Shown here: positions 16,897 to 24,914 of the stretch, in pieces
Layout: each line of letters starts with the position of its first letter
Numbering within the stretch: position 1 is the stretch's first letter
Source: Spirochaetes bacterium ADurb.BinA120
GTDB taxonomy: Bacteria; Spirochaetota; UBA4802; UBA5368
Direction: 5' to 3'
Assembly: GCA_002069125.1 (NCBI GenBank)
Contig: MVZN01000032.1
Location: 1-32,568 of the forward strand
DNA: 32,568 nt
The notes under the pieces: model-generated
Told to the model about the DNA's origin: nothing
What the model saw: only the letters and a program-made list of their open reading frames with translations
Database searches by the model: none
Program-made: the position numbers and the translations under genes

Positions 16897-18069
16897 TCAG
16901 GTCGTGGCGGCTGCCGCGGCCTTTTTCTTGCGCGACTGCATTATTCCGTAGGCGATCGCCCCGCCGGCTAGCGCAAGCAGGATGATGGCCAGTACGGGCC
17001 TGTAGTATATCCACGCGATCGCTATGGTGATAAGAGAGAGCGCGAAGGCTACGATGCCGGAAAAGAGTCCAAGGCCTATCTTTAGCAATCCCCCAACCGC
17101 CGGGACGACGTCGGCGACCGTAACCAGCGGCTTGAATACCATCATGAGCCCCATGTACATCATGACGAGCCCTACGAAGCGGACTATCCAGGTACGCATG
17201 ACGTTGGCGTCCTGCGCGCTCTGAATCATACCCGCTGCGTCAATGATACCCATTTCAGTCAGGAGCTGGCTGGTGCCCTCTTTGCCGCGATACGGCTGGA
17301 AGGTATCGCCGTTCTGTACCGCGATGACCGAGATCTCCTTTGGCGATTTTACGACTTTGAGGCTTATACGCACGTCGCCAACCTGCGGGCTCTGGGAATT
17401 GGCGCCCAGGAAGAGCCATTCGCCGGAGGGCTTGGCCTTTGCCCGAATATCGGGCGGAAGCTTGGCGATCTCGGCCGCGGTAAAGTTGACGGTCTCCGCC
17501 CCTCCTATACCGCTTATCTGTCCGGGTATGAGCCTGAATGCCCCAAGTACGACGCTTTGGGCCGAGATTCTCATGGCCTCATAAGGCATGGCGCCCGGGT
17601 TTTGGTGGCCCTGGGGCTGTTTGAAGATCGAGGAATCGACCGCGGACGATGACCAGCCAGTTTTATAATCGTAGGTGGTGACCGTCTCCTCTCCTCCGCC
17701 AAGTTTCTTCTGGGTTTTCTGGCTTTTGGATTCAATCCACTGGAACATCTCGACCGAACGGTCCAGGTGGATCGCGTTGGCGCTGTAATTGAATGCGCTG
17801 TCGGTTAACACCTCGTCGGTCTTCGCGGTACCGCTCATGTGTACCGGTTTAAGGTTGTTGGCCGGATCCACTTTTAGAGAATCTACGCTTATAACCTCAT
17901 TCCCCAGGCTGCTCAGGTCGCGATAGGTTTTAACGGCGCAACCCTCGTTCATAAAGAGTACCGGAAAGGCCGCGACGAAGAGGGCGAGGCCCACAAGCAC
18001 CCCCTTGATGGACTCCATGAGGCGCGCGCCCCATGATTTGGAACTGACTTCCGTAACCGAATCGGACAT
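16897..18069 (-). CDS. TMEM43/LUMA-family membrane protein
   Basis: 390 residues from ATG 18069, which has GGGAGGAGA just upstream; the longer frame to 18141 adds 24 residues without such a site. One TM helix near residue 20-40 (GVLVGLALFVAAFPVLFMNEG) is followed by a large extracytoplasmic region with the family's N-E-G, R-x-S/D-L and Y-x-x-x-W features, then three or four TM helices near the C-terminus and an Ala/Lys-rich tail. This is the layout of TMEM43 (LUMA), known in eukaryotes from the inner nuclear membrane and also found in bacteria, where its function is unknown. It has its own promoter and terminator, so it stands alone. Family call rests on remembered pattern and topology. Confidence 0.75.
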   Translation of the reverse strand: MSDSVTEVSSKSWGARLMESIKGVLVGLALFVAAFPVLFMNEGCAVKTYRDLSSLGNEVISVDSLKVDPANNLKPVHMSGTAKTDEVLTDSAFNYSANAIHLDRSVEMFQWIESKSQKTQKKLGGGEETVTTYDYKTGWSSSAVDSSIFKQPQGHQNPGAMPYEAMRISAQSVVLGAFRLIPGQISGIGGAETVNFTAAEIAKLPPDIRAKAKPSGEWLFLGANSQSPQVGDVRISLKVVKSPKEISVIAVQNGDTFQPYRGKEGTSQLLTEMGIIDAAGMIQSAQDANVMRTWIVRFVGLVMMYMGLMMVFKPLVTVADVVPAVGGLLKIGLGLFSGIVAFALSLITIAIAWIYYRPVLAIILLALAGGAIAYGIMQSRKKKAAAAATT

Positions 18070-18119
18070 CGTATCTCCTCCCTGATTTTGATTCTGTCGG
18101 AAACGGCCGACAAGGCGTG

Positions 18120-18148
18120 AGAGTAGTATGTTAAAAAACAAATGTCAA
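18120..18148 (-). promoter_or_regulatory. Sigma70-type promoter of the TMEM43-like gene
   Basis: Read on the minus strand, a perfect TTGACA (complement of 18143-18148), a 17-base spacer and TACTCT (complement of 18120-18125). The start would be near 18113, about 44 bases before the ATG. Confidence 0.5.
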
Positions 18149-18223
18149 CCAATAATCGGGCAATATTACGCTAAGCTGCCATTCTTTAACAGGACAACAT
18201 GGGGTATGTATCATAATACAGTG

Positions 18224-18436
18224 GACTTGTTGCGTATCTGACAAAAATGTCGCGCGCGAGAAGGCCGCAGGCCGACGTGGCGATCTCAGAATACAAGGAA
18301 TTATTCATAGAAACAGAAAGCTAAAGAGATTGCGCTGGCCAGGATGGCCGAGTGCCGCGAAGCACACGGATGTGCGTGAGCGGCCCACGCCCCGATACGA
18401 CCGGGGCTCGCAATGTACTCAGTAAAGCAACAAGTC
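18224..18436. mobile_element. MITE-like palindromic element, 213 bp
   Basis: Bounded by GACTTGTTGC (18224-18233) and its exact complement GCAACAAGTC (18427-18436), with a further CTGA/TCAG match inside each end. Internal inverted pairs are GCGATCTC (18280-18287) with GAGATTGC (18326-18333), and GCCCCG (18389-18394) with CGGGGC (18402-18407). The inside resembles the dispersed TCATTGCGAG...GTGGCGATCTC intergenic repeats of many genomes. It has no open gene and no clear target duplication. It fills most of the 18070-18573 gap before glnS; a TTGACA at 18495-18500 is the only promoter-like trace after it. Confidence 0.5.
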
Positions 18437-18573
18437 TAATATGTATAAGCCCCCACTGAGCTCGATCACCAATGGATTTCTTTTGTCCAAATCCTTGACA
18501 AAAGCTCCGGCAAGGCCGATTCTTCGTGTGGGGCCGCGCGGCCCCGGAATACTATGCTTACATGGCGGGCCAA

Positions 18574-20268
18574 ATGAACAACGAAGAGAAGAACAGGCCG
18601 CAAAATTTTATCGAAGAGATCATCGAGGAGGATTTAAAGGCGGGTAAAAACGGCCCCGGGGTCCATACCCGCTTCCCGCCGGAGCCCAACGGCTATCTCC
18701 ACATAGGGCATGCCAAATCGATATGCCTTAACTTCGGCCTTGCAGCGAAATACGGCGGCCTTTGCAACCTGCGGTTCGACGATACGAATCCTGAAAAGGA
18801 GGACGTGGAGTACGTCGATTCCATAATGGAAGACGTGCGCTGGCTTGGCTTCCAGTGGCACGACCGGCCATATTACGCCTCGGACTATTTTGGCCAACTC
18901 TACGACTGGGCCGTGCTTCTAATACGCAAGGGCCTGGCCTATGTCTGCGACATGGGCCCCGACGAGATCGCCGCAACCCGCGGCACTCCCACGGAGCCGG
19001 GCAGGGAGAGCCCCTGGCGCGGTCGCTCGGTTGATGAGAACTTAGACCTCTTCGAGCGCATGAAAAAAGGAGAGTTTCCGGACGGCTCGAAGGTGCTGCG
19101 AGCGAAAATCGGCATGGACTCGCCCAATATGCACATGCGCGACCCTGTGCTCTACCGTATTAAGCGCGCGGAGCACCATCGTACCGGCAACGACTGGTGC
19201 ATCTATCCGATGTACGACTTCGCGCACGGACAGTCCGACTACGTCGAGGGCATTACGCATTCCATCTGTACGCTCGAGTTCGAGGTGCACCGCCCTCTGT
19301 ACGACTGGTTTCTGGACCATCTGGCGGAGGAGGGGAGGGTACGCCCCAGGCAGATCGAGTTCGCACGCCTCAACCTGAGCTATACGGTGATGAGCAAGCG
19401 CCTGCTTCTGCGCCTCGTAAAGGAAGGCCATGTTAAAGGATGGGACGACCCGCGCATGCCCACCATCTCGGCCCTTCGAAGGCGCGGCTGTACGCCCGAA
19501 GCCGTTCGCGCCTTCGCTGCGATAATCGGCGTAGCCAAGCGGGACACGGTGGTCGACATGGCGCTTCTGGACCACTGCATTCGCGAGGATTTAAACAGGC
19601 GCTCGCCGCGCGTTATGGGGGTGCTCGATCCGTTGAGGCTCGTTATCGAAAATTATCCCGACGGCCGCGTTGACGAATTGGAGATAGCGAACAATCCCGA
19701 GGAACCGGCGGCCGGATCCCGGCGCGTGCCTTTTTCGCGCGTGCTCTATATAGAGCGGGAGGATTTTATGGAAGAGCCGCCCAGGGGCTTTTTTAGACTG
19801 GCGCCGGGGCGCGAGGTGCGCCTGCGCGGGGCGTGCCTCGCTACATGCACCGGGGCCGTTAAGGACGAGGCGGGAAATATTGTGGAGGTCCGGTGCGAGT
19901 GGGACCCGGCCTCGCTTGGCGGAAACGCCCCCGACGGGCGCAGGGTAAAGGGGACGCTCCACTGGGTTTCGGCCGCGCATGCCGTGAAGGCGGAGGTAAG
20001 GCTTTACGACCGCCTGTTCACATGTGAGGACCCGTACAGGGCCGAAGAGGGGAAGGACTTCATCTCCAATATAAATCCCTACTCTCTGAAGATCGTCTCC
20101 GCTTATATCGAGCCGCATGTCGCCGGTGCGCGGCCGGGCGAACGCTTTCAGTTCGAGCGCCTGGGCTATTTCTGCGTGGACCCGGACACAACCGACAGGC
20201 GCCTCGTCTTCAACCGGACCATCCCCCTTAAGGATTCGTGGGCCCGCGAGGCGAAGAAGGGCCGATAG
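18574..20268 (+). CDS. glnS: Glutaminyl-tRNA synthetase
   Basis: Charges tRNA-Gln with glutamine using ATP (class I synthetase, cytoplasm). From ATG 18574 it is 564 residues, close to the 554 of E. coli. The start [14 protein letters not shown] aligns with the usual N-terminus; ATG 18562 and GTG 18526 are in-frame alternatives, and none has a strong Shine-Dalgarno. Signatures are [15 protein letters not shown] (HIGH at 43-46) and VMSKR (about 271-275) in place of KMSKS, as is normal for GlnRS. The C-terminal anticodon-binding beta-barrels are complete. A GlnRS separates this genome from those relying only on GatCAB transamidation. A tRNA-Gln(CUG) lies 4.4 kb downstream. Confidence 0.96.
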   Translation: MNNEEKNRPQNFIEEIIEEDLKAGKNGPGVHTRFPPEPNGYLHIGHAKSICLNFGLAAKYGGLCNLRFDDTNPEKEDVEYVDSIMEDVRWLGFQWHDRPYYASDYFGQLYDWAVLLIRKGLAYVCDMGPDEIAATRGTPTEPGRESPWRGRSVDENLDLFERMKKGEFPDGSKVLRAKIGMDSPNMHMRDPVLYRIKRAEHHRTGNDWCIYPMYDFAHGQSDYVEGITHSICTLEFEVHRPLYDWFLDHLAEEGRVRPRQIEFARLNLSYTVMSKRLLLRLVKEGHVKGWDDPRMPTISALRRRGCTPEAVRAFAAIIGVAKRDTVVDMALLDHCIREDLNRRSPRVMGVLDPLRLVIENYPDGRVDELEIANNPEEPAAGSRRVPFSRVLYIEREDFMEEPPRGFFRLAPGREVRLRGACLATCTGAVKDEAGNIVEVRCEWDPASLGGNAPDGRRVKGTLHWVSAAHAVKAEVRLYDRLFTCEDPYRAEEGKDFISNINPYSLKIVSAYIEPHVAGARPGERFQFERLGYFCVDPDTTDRRLVFNRTIPLKDSWAREAKKGR

Positions 20269-20346
20269 ACTTATTTCCGCCAGGCGGCCGTAAAATCATT
20301 CCTCCTGCGGGCAGCGGCCGGTCCAAACTGCGGTGGCAAAGCGCCA

Positions 20347-21294
20347 TCAGGCCTTTCGCCTGGGCCTTCGCTTCGGCGGGTGGTAGTGGATGTATACCCT
20401 TCTGAGTAAATCTATTTTTTCGTAGAGCATTTTCTCGATCTCGTCGGCTATACGGTCGCCCTCCGCGACGCTCTGGGCGCCGTCAATGGCTATGGTGATG
20501 TTCGCCATGAAATACGGACCAAACCTGTGGGCATGGATGCTTTCGACCCTTAAAACCTCGCTGTGCGAAGAGATTATCGCGCGGATCGCCGCGTCCATCT
20601 GCGCACCCGGGACCGTGTCCATCAGCTCGGCCGTGGATTCGCGCAGTATGTCCAATCCCGTTTTGGCGACGACTACGGCGACAAGGGCGCCGGCGAGAGG
20701 ATCGCCCCACGGAATTCCCAAAAGCCCCATAACTATGCCGGCCGCCGCGCCCAGGGACGCGAATATGTCATTCCGGTGGTCGCGCGCAAGCGCGTTGACG
20801 GCGAGGTTCCGGGTGGCCTTTCCGACGGCCGCGGCATCGAGCATTAGGAACACTTTTACGATAACGGTTCCCGCAGCCACGGCCAGGGTGAACGATTCGA
20901 CAGGATTGCGGCCATTTTTTCCGGAGAGGAGGCCAAAGGCCGTGTTGATGGAATCCCAGAATATGGCGATACCGGTCGTAATGACAAAGGCGCCTATTAC
21001 GACCGCGGCAATGCTTTCCAGTTGATGATGGCCGTAAGGGTGCTCCTCGTCGGCCGGCTGGGCGGAAAGTTTGACCAGGAGCTTTACGAAAAGAAAATAG
21101 ACCACGTCCGAGAATGAATTGACGCCGTCGGCAAGGAGCGCCTTGCTGTGGCCGAACATCCCCGCCGATATCTTGAGGATGGAGAGGAGGGCGTTTGACA
21201 CCAGCCCGAGATTGACCACCCGGTAGCCGTGCCTCTGACGTCCGGCGTCGTAAGCGCATTCGGCGGTATTGAGAAGGTCCGTTTCGGTTGTCAT
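20347..21294 (-). CDS. Cation diffusion facilitator (CDF) metal exporter
   Basis: A 315-residue proton-coupled exporter of divalent metals (Zn, Fe, Mn or Co) in the inner membrane. Six TM helices are visible. Metal-site motifs are ADGVNSFSDV in TM2 (about 55-64) and DHRND near the start of TM5. HPYGHHQLE lies in the loop before TM3. A cytoplasmic C-terminal domain of the CDF type (ESIHAHRFGPYFMANITIAIDGAQSV) contributes to dimerisation. The ADGVNS form is frequent among Mn/Fe-type members, so the metal is uncertain. ATG 21294 with GAGAGGA directly upstream is preferred over the longer frame to 21360. The neighbouring glnS gene is convergent. Confidence 0.92.
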   Translation of the reverse strand: MTTETDLLNTAECAYDAGRQRHGYRVVNLGLVSNALLSILKISAGMFGHSKALLADGVNSFSDVVYFLFVKLLVKLSAQPADEEHPYGHHQLESIAAVVIGAFVITTGIAIFWDSINTAFGLLSGKNGRNPVESFTLAVAAGTVIVKVFLMLDAAAVGKATRNLAVNALARDHRNDIFASLGAAAGIVMGLLGIPWGDPLAGALVAVVVAKTGLDILRESTAELMDTVPGAQMDAAIRAIISSHSEVLRVESIHAHRFGPYFMANITIAIDGAQSVAEGDRIADEIEKMLYEKIDLLRRVYIHYHPPKRRPRRKA

Positions 21295-21609
21295 TGTCCT
21301 CTCGATAGACGTAATGGTCGTTCGAAGTCCGGTTGGACGAATACTGTCTTCGGGCCGCAATTTTCTCCTCTATTGCGCTTTAAAGCAATACAAAAACGGG
21401 AATGGAATACGCCGGAATCGCGAAGGCTATGGCCATGAGCGGCGACGGGAGACTTTGGGAATCGAATGGGCCGGGTCATTTTAATATTGACACTCATTGT
21501 AAAATGGCTTCAGCTAAAACGATGGGCCCCCTGACGATGGCGCTGCTCCAGTGGGGACAGCCCATGGCCGCAGGGGCGTTTTAAAAACAGACACCCGGAA
21601 GGAGAACTG

Positions 21610-23421
21610 ATGAAATATCGATTGCCGCTGTTAAAACTGACCATCTCTCTCGAGTTCTTCGCGTATACATTTCCAGTAGGATTACTCGTCTATTTCGTCG
21701 TGATAGGCGGAAACAATATCGAAAACCTGACATACTTCATGCTGAGCGCCGGAGCCGGTTCGGTGGCCGCGTTCCTCACCTTCAATATATTGCGATGGCG
21801 CGACCTCTGGCCTGTTTTCCGCGCGCTCAAGAGCTCGAAGAGGCTGTCTGAAGAGGAGTTGGAGGAGTATAAAAAACGGCTTATCCGCAGGCCCGGGAGG
21901 GAGGCTCTCGCCATTCCCTTGCGCTACACCCTGGGGGTGGGAATGGCGGTGTTTTGCCTGGAGTGGTTCGGATCGCTGAACGAATACACGCTTTATATTA
22001 TGCCCATAGCCACATTAATGGTCGTTCCAATCAACATGAGCCTGTTCTATTTTCAGACGGAGGTAAGCCTCGCCCCTTATCTTCAAGATTACCGTCTTTC
22101 AGCCGCGTCGGCCCCCGAAGGATCATACTTTCGACTTGGGACGTTCACCCGCATCCTGTGGATGCTCGGTTCCGCCCTGCTGGTTCCGATGGTTATTTTC
22201 GGGACATTCCTTTATATGGTAATGAACGGGATGATCGTGCTCAATAACTTTTTCCTTCACATGGGCTTTCTGAGCTTCTTTCTACTGGGAACGATAGTAA
22301 TCAGTTCGTATTATTTCGCCAAGTCCACCAAGACCAATATCGCCGGGCTGAAGTCGGCCCTTAACAGGATCTCCGACGGCGAGCTAAGCGTCCGCTTCGT
22401 CCCCATGATCTCGACCGACGAGTCCGGCGAGATGACGGTCGACATCAACAATCTCCAGCTCAAGCTGTTCGGCGTCATACGCAGGATCCAGGAGTATTCG
22501 GACGAGATTATGTCGGCCATCGGCGAGGTTTCGGCCACCACCACGTCCTTCGCCGAGAACGCGCAGAACCAGGCCGCCTCGACCGAGGAGATAAGCGGTA
22601 CGCTCGAGGAGGTCAGCGCCGGCATAGAGAACATCGCCGATAATTCCGCCGGCCAGAGCGAGCGCCTGGAAGCCCTCCGCAAAATGATGGAAGAGCTGTC
22701 CGCGGGGATGGTCCGGATCCGCGCGAAGCTCGATGAATACCTCGACATCTCCGGATCTATAACATCCAGCGGAAAAACAGGCGAGGAATCCCTGGGTAAA
22801 ATGCGCGAGAACATGGCGGCGATTAACGAAAGATCGAAGGAGATGATAGCCGTTACTGGCATTATAAACGATATTTCCGACAGAATAAACCTGCTTTCGC
22901 TTAATGCCGCGATCGAGGCCGCCCGCGCGGGCGACGCCGGGAGGGGGTTCGCCGTGGTCGCGGACGAGATCTCCAAGCTCGCGGACCAAACATCCTCGAG
23001 CATAGGGGAGATCGACCGCTTCATCAGAAAGAACAACGAAGAGATCGAGGGCGGGATGGACGGCATCAGGCGGACGATCGCGGTACTCGAGGGCATCCTC
23101 ACCGGAGTGCGCGCGATAGGCGATGGGATGGGCGAGTTGGGCGCCGTGATGAGAGACCAGTTCGAGCTGAATGAAGAGGTAAACCGGTCGACCGAAGAGG
23201 TTGGCAAACGTTCCGAGGAGATAAGAAGCGCGACGGACGAGCAGAGGATAGCCACCGGAGAGATCGTCAAATCGGTTACGAGCGTAAACTTGCTCACCCA
23301 GTCCTATGCCAGCGGCGCCGAACAGATGCTCGCAACAGCGGAAAACACGGCTTCAATGGTTGAGAATTTAAGGGACGCGATAGATTTTTTCAGGCTTGAA
23401 GAGGGTAAAAGCCAGGGATAG
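21610..23421 (+). CDS. Methyl-accepting chemotaxis protein with six TM helices
   Basis: 603 residues. Instead of the usual two helices around a periplasmic sensor, residues about 1-235 contain six hydrophobic segments with only short loops, so the signal is probably sensed inside the membrane. A HAMP-like linker (about 236-285, ending SDGELSVRF... and DESGEM) leads to the cytoplasmic signalling domain, whose hairpin tip is intact: [28 protein letters not shown] near 430-457, the site that contacts CheA and CheW. No CheR-docking pentapeptide is seen at the C-terminus. GGAAGGAG lies just before the ATG. No che or flagellar genes are nearby. The 249-base gap upstream shows nothing clear apart from a TTGACA without a good -10. 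Confidence 0.93.
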   Translation: MKYRLPLLKLTISLEFFAYTFPVGLLVYFVVIGGNNIENLTYFMLSAGAGSVAAFLTFNILRWRDLWPVFRALKSSKRLSEEELEEYKKRLIRRPGREALAIPLRYTLGVGMAVFCLEWFGSLNEYTLYIMPIATLMVVPINMSLFYFQTEVSLAPYLQDYRLSAASAPEGSYFRLGTFTRILWMLGSALLVPMVIFGTFLYMVMNGMIVLNNFFLHMGFLSFFLLGTIVISSYYFAKSTKTNIAGLKSALNRISDGELSVRFVPMISTDESGEMTVDINNLQLKLFGVIRRIQEYSDEIMSAIGEVSATTTSFAENAQNQAASTEEISGTLEEVSAGIENIADNSAGQSERLEALRKMMEELSAGMVRIRAKLDEYLDISGSITSSGKTGEESLGKMRENMAAINERSKEMIAVTGIINDISDRINLLSLNAAIEAARAGDAGRGFAVVADEISKLADQTSSSIGEIDRFIRKNNEEIEGGMDGIRRTIAVLEGILTGVRAIGDGMGELGAVMRDQFELNEEVNRSTEEVGKRSEEIRSATDEQRIATGEIVKSVTSVNLLTQSYASGAEQMLATAENTASMVENLRDAIDFFRLEEGKSQG

Positions 23422-23727
23422 GCGGGCGCAAGCGAGGGACTCCTCCCTCCGCGGTTTCGGCCCCGCCCGCTATCAAACATGGGATGAGATGCGGGCCGGC
23501 TTCCCGGCCGCACACAGCCTTTTTATGACGGGCCGGATTGTTGGTTTTGCGTGCCCGTTGTCCGCTCGTATTATCTTTTCCCCGGGGTCTATGCGTACAT
23601 AGGATTCATGGCGTGTCCGCCTCAGCGCCTGATCGCACGGTAAATGGGGCGATCCACAGGCGATCAAGCCGTCGGAAATTTCCCTGTGGGTGAAACCTCA
23701 CCTTAAACATTTCGAGTGGCCGTCAGC

Positions 23728-23766
23728 TTTCGGTATGGAAGACAAGGAGCGACAATACCGCCGAAA
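23728..23766. repeat. Structured intergenic repeat, copy B
   Basis: TTTCGGTATGGAAG (23728-23741) and GGAGCGA (23746-23752) repeat copy A at 390-409. The closing arm ATACCGCCGAAA (23755-23766) is nearly complementary to TTTCGGTAT, so a hairpin forms. ATATTTAAAA (23794-23803) also recurs. It sits ahead of the Fur box and promoter of the peroxiredoxin. The earlier part of the 23422-23891 gap holds only a short GC-rich hairpin (GAGGGA/TCCCTC near 23435-23450). Confidence 0.5.
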
Positions 23767-23799
23767 ACGCGAACAGGCGGCAAATTGAAGCTCATATTT

Positions 23800-23830
23800 A
23801 AAAACGATAATAATAATGATTATCGTTTTT
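23800..23830. promoter_or_regulatory. Fur-box-like operator of the peroxiredoxin
   Basis: The core GATAATAATAATGATTATC (23806-23824) matches the classical 19-base Fur box GATAATGATAATCATTATC at 17 positions. The palindrome extends through C/G and A/T tracts to 31 bases centred on 23815. It ends just before the -35 element, where binding of a Fur-family protein (Fur or PerR) could control transcription by iron or peroxide. No fur or perR gene lies in the window. Confidence 0.7.
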
Positions 23831-23833
23831 TGC

Positions 23834-23861
23834 TTGAAATAATTCACCCTCAGGCTACTAT
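23834..23861 (+). promoter_or_regulatory. Sigma70-type promoter of the peroxiredoxin
   Basis: TTGAAA (23834-23839), a 16-base spacer and TACTAT (23856-23861). The start would be near 23868, about 24 bases before ATG 23892. The -35 starts four bases after the Fur-box palindrome. Confidence 0.62.
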
Positions 23862-23891
23862 CGGGACAAACATAATGAAAGGAGGTAGAAT

Positions 23892-24617
23892 ATGGCCGAT
23901 GAAATACCCGTTGGATGCGCCAGACCGACGGGTTCTGTCGAAGGAGAGCCCGGGATTGCGCTCAATCCGATCGAAAAGGAAAAATCAGTAAAAGGAGGAC
24001 CGGCAGCAATGATTAAAGTCGGGAAAAAGGCGCCGGATTTTACGGCGCCGGCATACCATAAGGGAAAATTCACCAATTTCAAGTTGTCCGATCACCTCGG
24101 CAAATGGGTGGTGCTGTGCTTCTATCCGGGCGACTTCACCTTCGTTTGAGCGACGGAGGTTTCGGCAGTTGCCGAAAAATATCCCGAATTCCAGAAGTTG
24201 GGAGTTGAAGTTTTTTCGATGAGTGTAGACAGCATTTTCGTGCATAAGATGTGGAACGACACCGAGCTTTCTAAGATGGTTAAGGGCGGCATACCATTTC
24301 CCATGCTCTCCGATGGAGGAGGCAGGGTCGGTTCCGTCTATGGCATCTATGACGAGGACGCCGGGGTGGAGACCCGCGGCAGGTTCCTTATAGACCCCGA
24401 CGGAATTGTTCAGGGTTTCGAGGTGCTTACCCCTCCGGTGGGAAGGAACGTAAGCGAAACACTCCGACAGATCCAGGCCTTTCAGATCGTTCGCCAGAGC
24501 AAGGGAGGTGAGGCCACTCCTTCGGGCTGGAAGCCGGGCAAGGCGACGCTAAAACCCGGCCCGGACCTTGTAGGTAAGGTATGGGAAGTCTGGAAGGTTG
24601 AGCAGGCTTTCGATTAA
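23892..24617 (+). CDS. Selenocysteine-containing peroxiredoxin (AhpC/TSA family, UGA recoded)
   Basis: Reduces hydrogen peroxide and organic peroxides. 241 residues if the in-frame TGA at 24147-24149 is read as selenocysteine 86. The context PGDFTFV-U-ATEV (from residue 79) is exactly where the peroxidatic cysteine sits in AhpC-type enzymes (P-x-x-x-T-x-x-C). The downstream part, through FLIDPDG and the final GWKPG region, continues in the same frame without other stops. The usual resolving Cys near the C-terminus is Thr209 (EATP for EVCP); the only cysteines are Cys9 and Cys76. ATG 23892 has AAAGGAGGT; ATG 24009 has a second AAAGGAGG. A Fur box and promoter precede it. A gene caller treating TGA as stop would report two fragments. 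The selenoprotein call is strong; sel genes are outside the window. Confidence 0.93.
24147..24177 (+). promoter_or_regulatory. UGA codon with bacterial SECIS-like hairpin
   Basis: Ten bases after the TGA, TTTCGGC (24160-24166) pairs perfectly with GCCGAAA (24171-24177) around the loop AGTT, with a G in the loop. Bacterial SECIS elements are hairpins directly downstream of the UGA with a guanine in the apical loop, bound by SelB. The distance and loop fit. The stem lies within codons that still encode a normal peroxiredoxin helix. Confidence 0.8.
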
Positions 24618-24621
24618 GAGC

Positions 24622-24659
24622 TTAGCGGCCGGGTGCGGCACCCCGCGCCCGGCCGCTAA
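24622..24659. terminator. Strong hairpin after the peroxiredoxin, without T-tract
   Basis: TTAGCGGCCGGG (24622-24633) and CCCGGCCGCTAA (24648-24659) form a perfect 12-bp stem four bases after the stop. No T-run follows, so it may stabilise the mRNA 3' end or act as an L-shaped or assisted terminator before the tRNA promoter. Confidence 0.5.
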
Positions 24660-24673
24660 ACTGTCGAAAACAC

Positions 24674-24704
24674 TTGACAAAAAAATCCGCACCGTAAATG
24701 TATA
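24674..24704 (+). promoter_or_regulatory. Promoter of tRNA-Gln
   Basis: A perfect TTGACA (24674-24679) and TGTATA (24699-24704) with a 19-base spacer, which is slightly long. Transcription would start near 24711, just before the tRNA. Confidence 0.5.
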
Positions 24705-24713
24705 AACCGCAAT

Positions 24714-24786
24714 TGCCCGGTGGTGTAACTGGCAACACGTCTGGCTCTGGACCAGAAATGTCTAGGTTCGAACCCTAGCCGGGCAG
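24714..24786 (+). tRNA. tRNA-Gln (anticodon CUG)
   Basis: Complete cloverleaf. The acceptor stem is TGCCCGG (24714-24720) with CCGGGCA (24779-24785); the D-stem is GTGT/ACAC. The anticodon stem TCTGG/CCAGA encloses the loop CTCTGGA with anticodon CTG (codon CAG). The T-arm is CTAGG, TTCGAAC, CCTAG (24762-24778). The discriminator is G24786, as E. coli tRNA-Gln has. The 3' CCA is not encoded (CAT follows), so CCA-adding enzyme must complete it. It has its own promoter and terminator. Confidence 0.95.
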
Positions 24787-24791
24787 CATGG

Positions 24792-24818
24792 AGGCCCCGT
24801 CGGAAGGCGGGGCCTTTT
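24792..24818 (+). terminator. Rho-independent terminator of tRNA-Gln
   Basis: GGCCCCG (24793-24799) pairs with CGGGGCC (24808-24814) around an eight-base loop and is followed by four T. It starts seven bases after the tRNA. Confidence 0.88.
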
Positions 24819-24914
24819 GTGTCTGCCGATGCTCAACGACCTCACCCCTTCATTTAGAATTGACTCCATCCGGCCCTTATAAGCACAATGAAAAGCGAGA
24901 GAGGCCAATCTTAG

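Noticed and set aside
22311-23297. 328-codon Ser-rich minus-strand frame inside the chemoreceptor
   Set aside because: Lies fully within the conserved signalling domain of the plus-strand gene.
24147-24149. Reading the TGA as a true stop, making the peroxiredoxin a pseudogene
   Set aside because: It lies exactly at the catalytic position, is the only interruption, and is followed by a SECIS-like hairpin; promoter and operator are intact.
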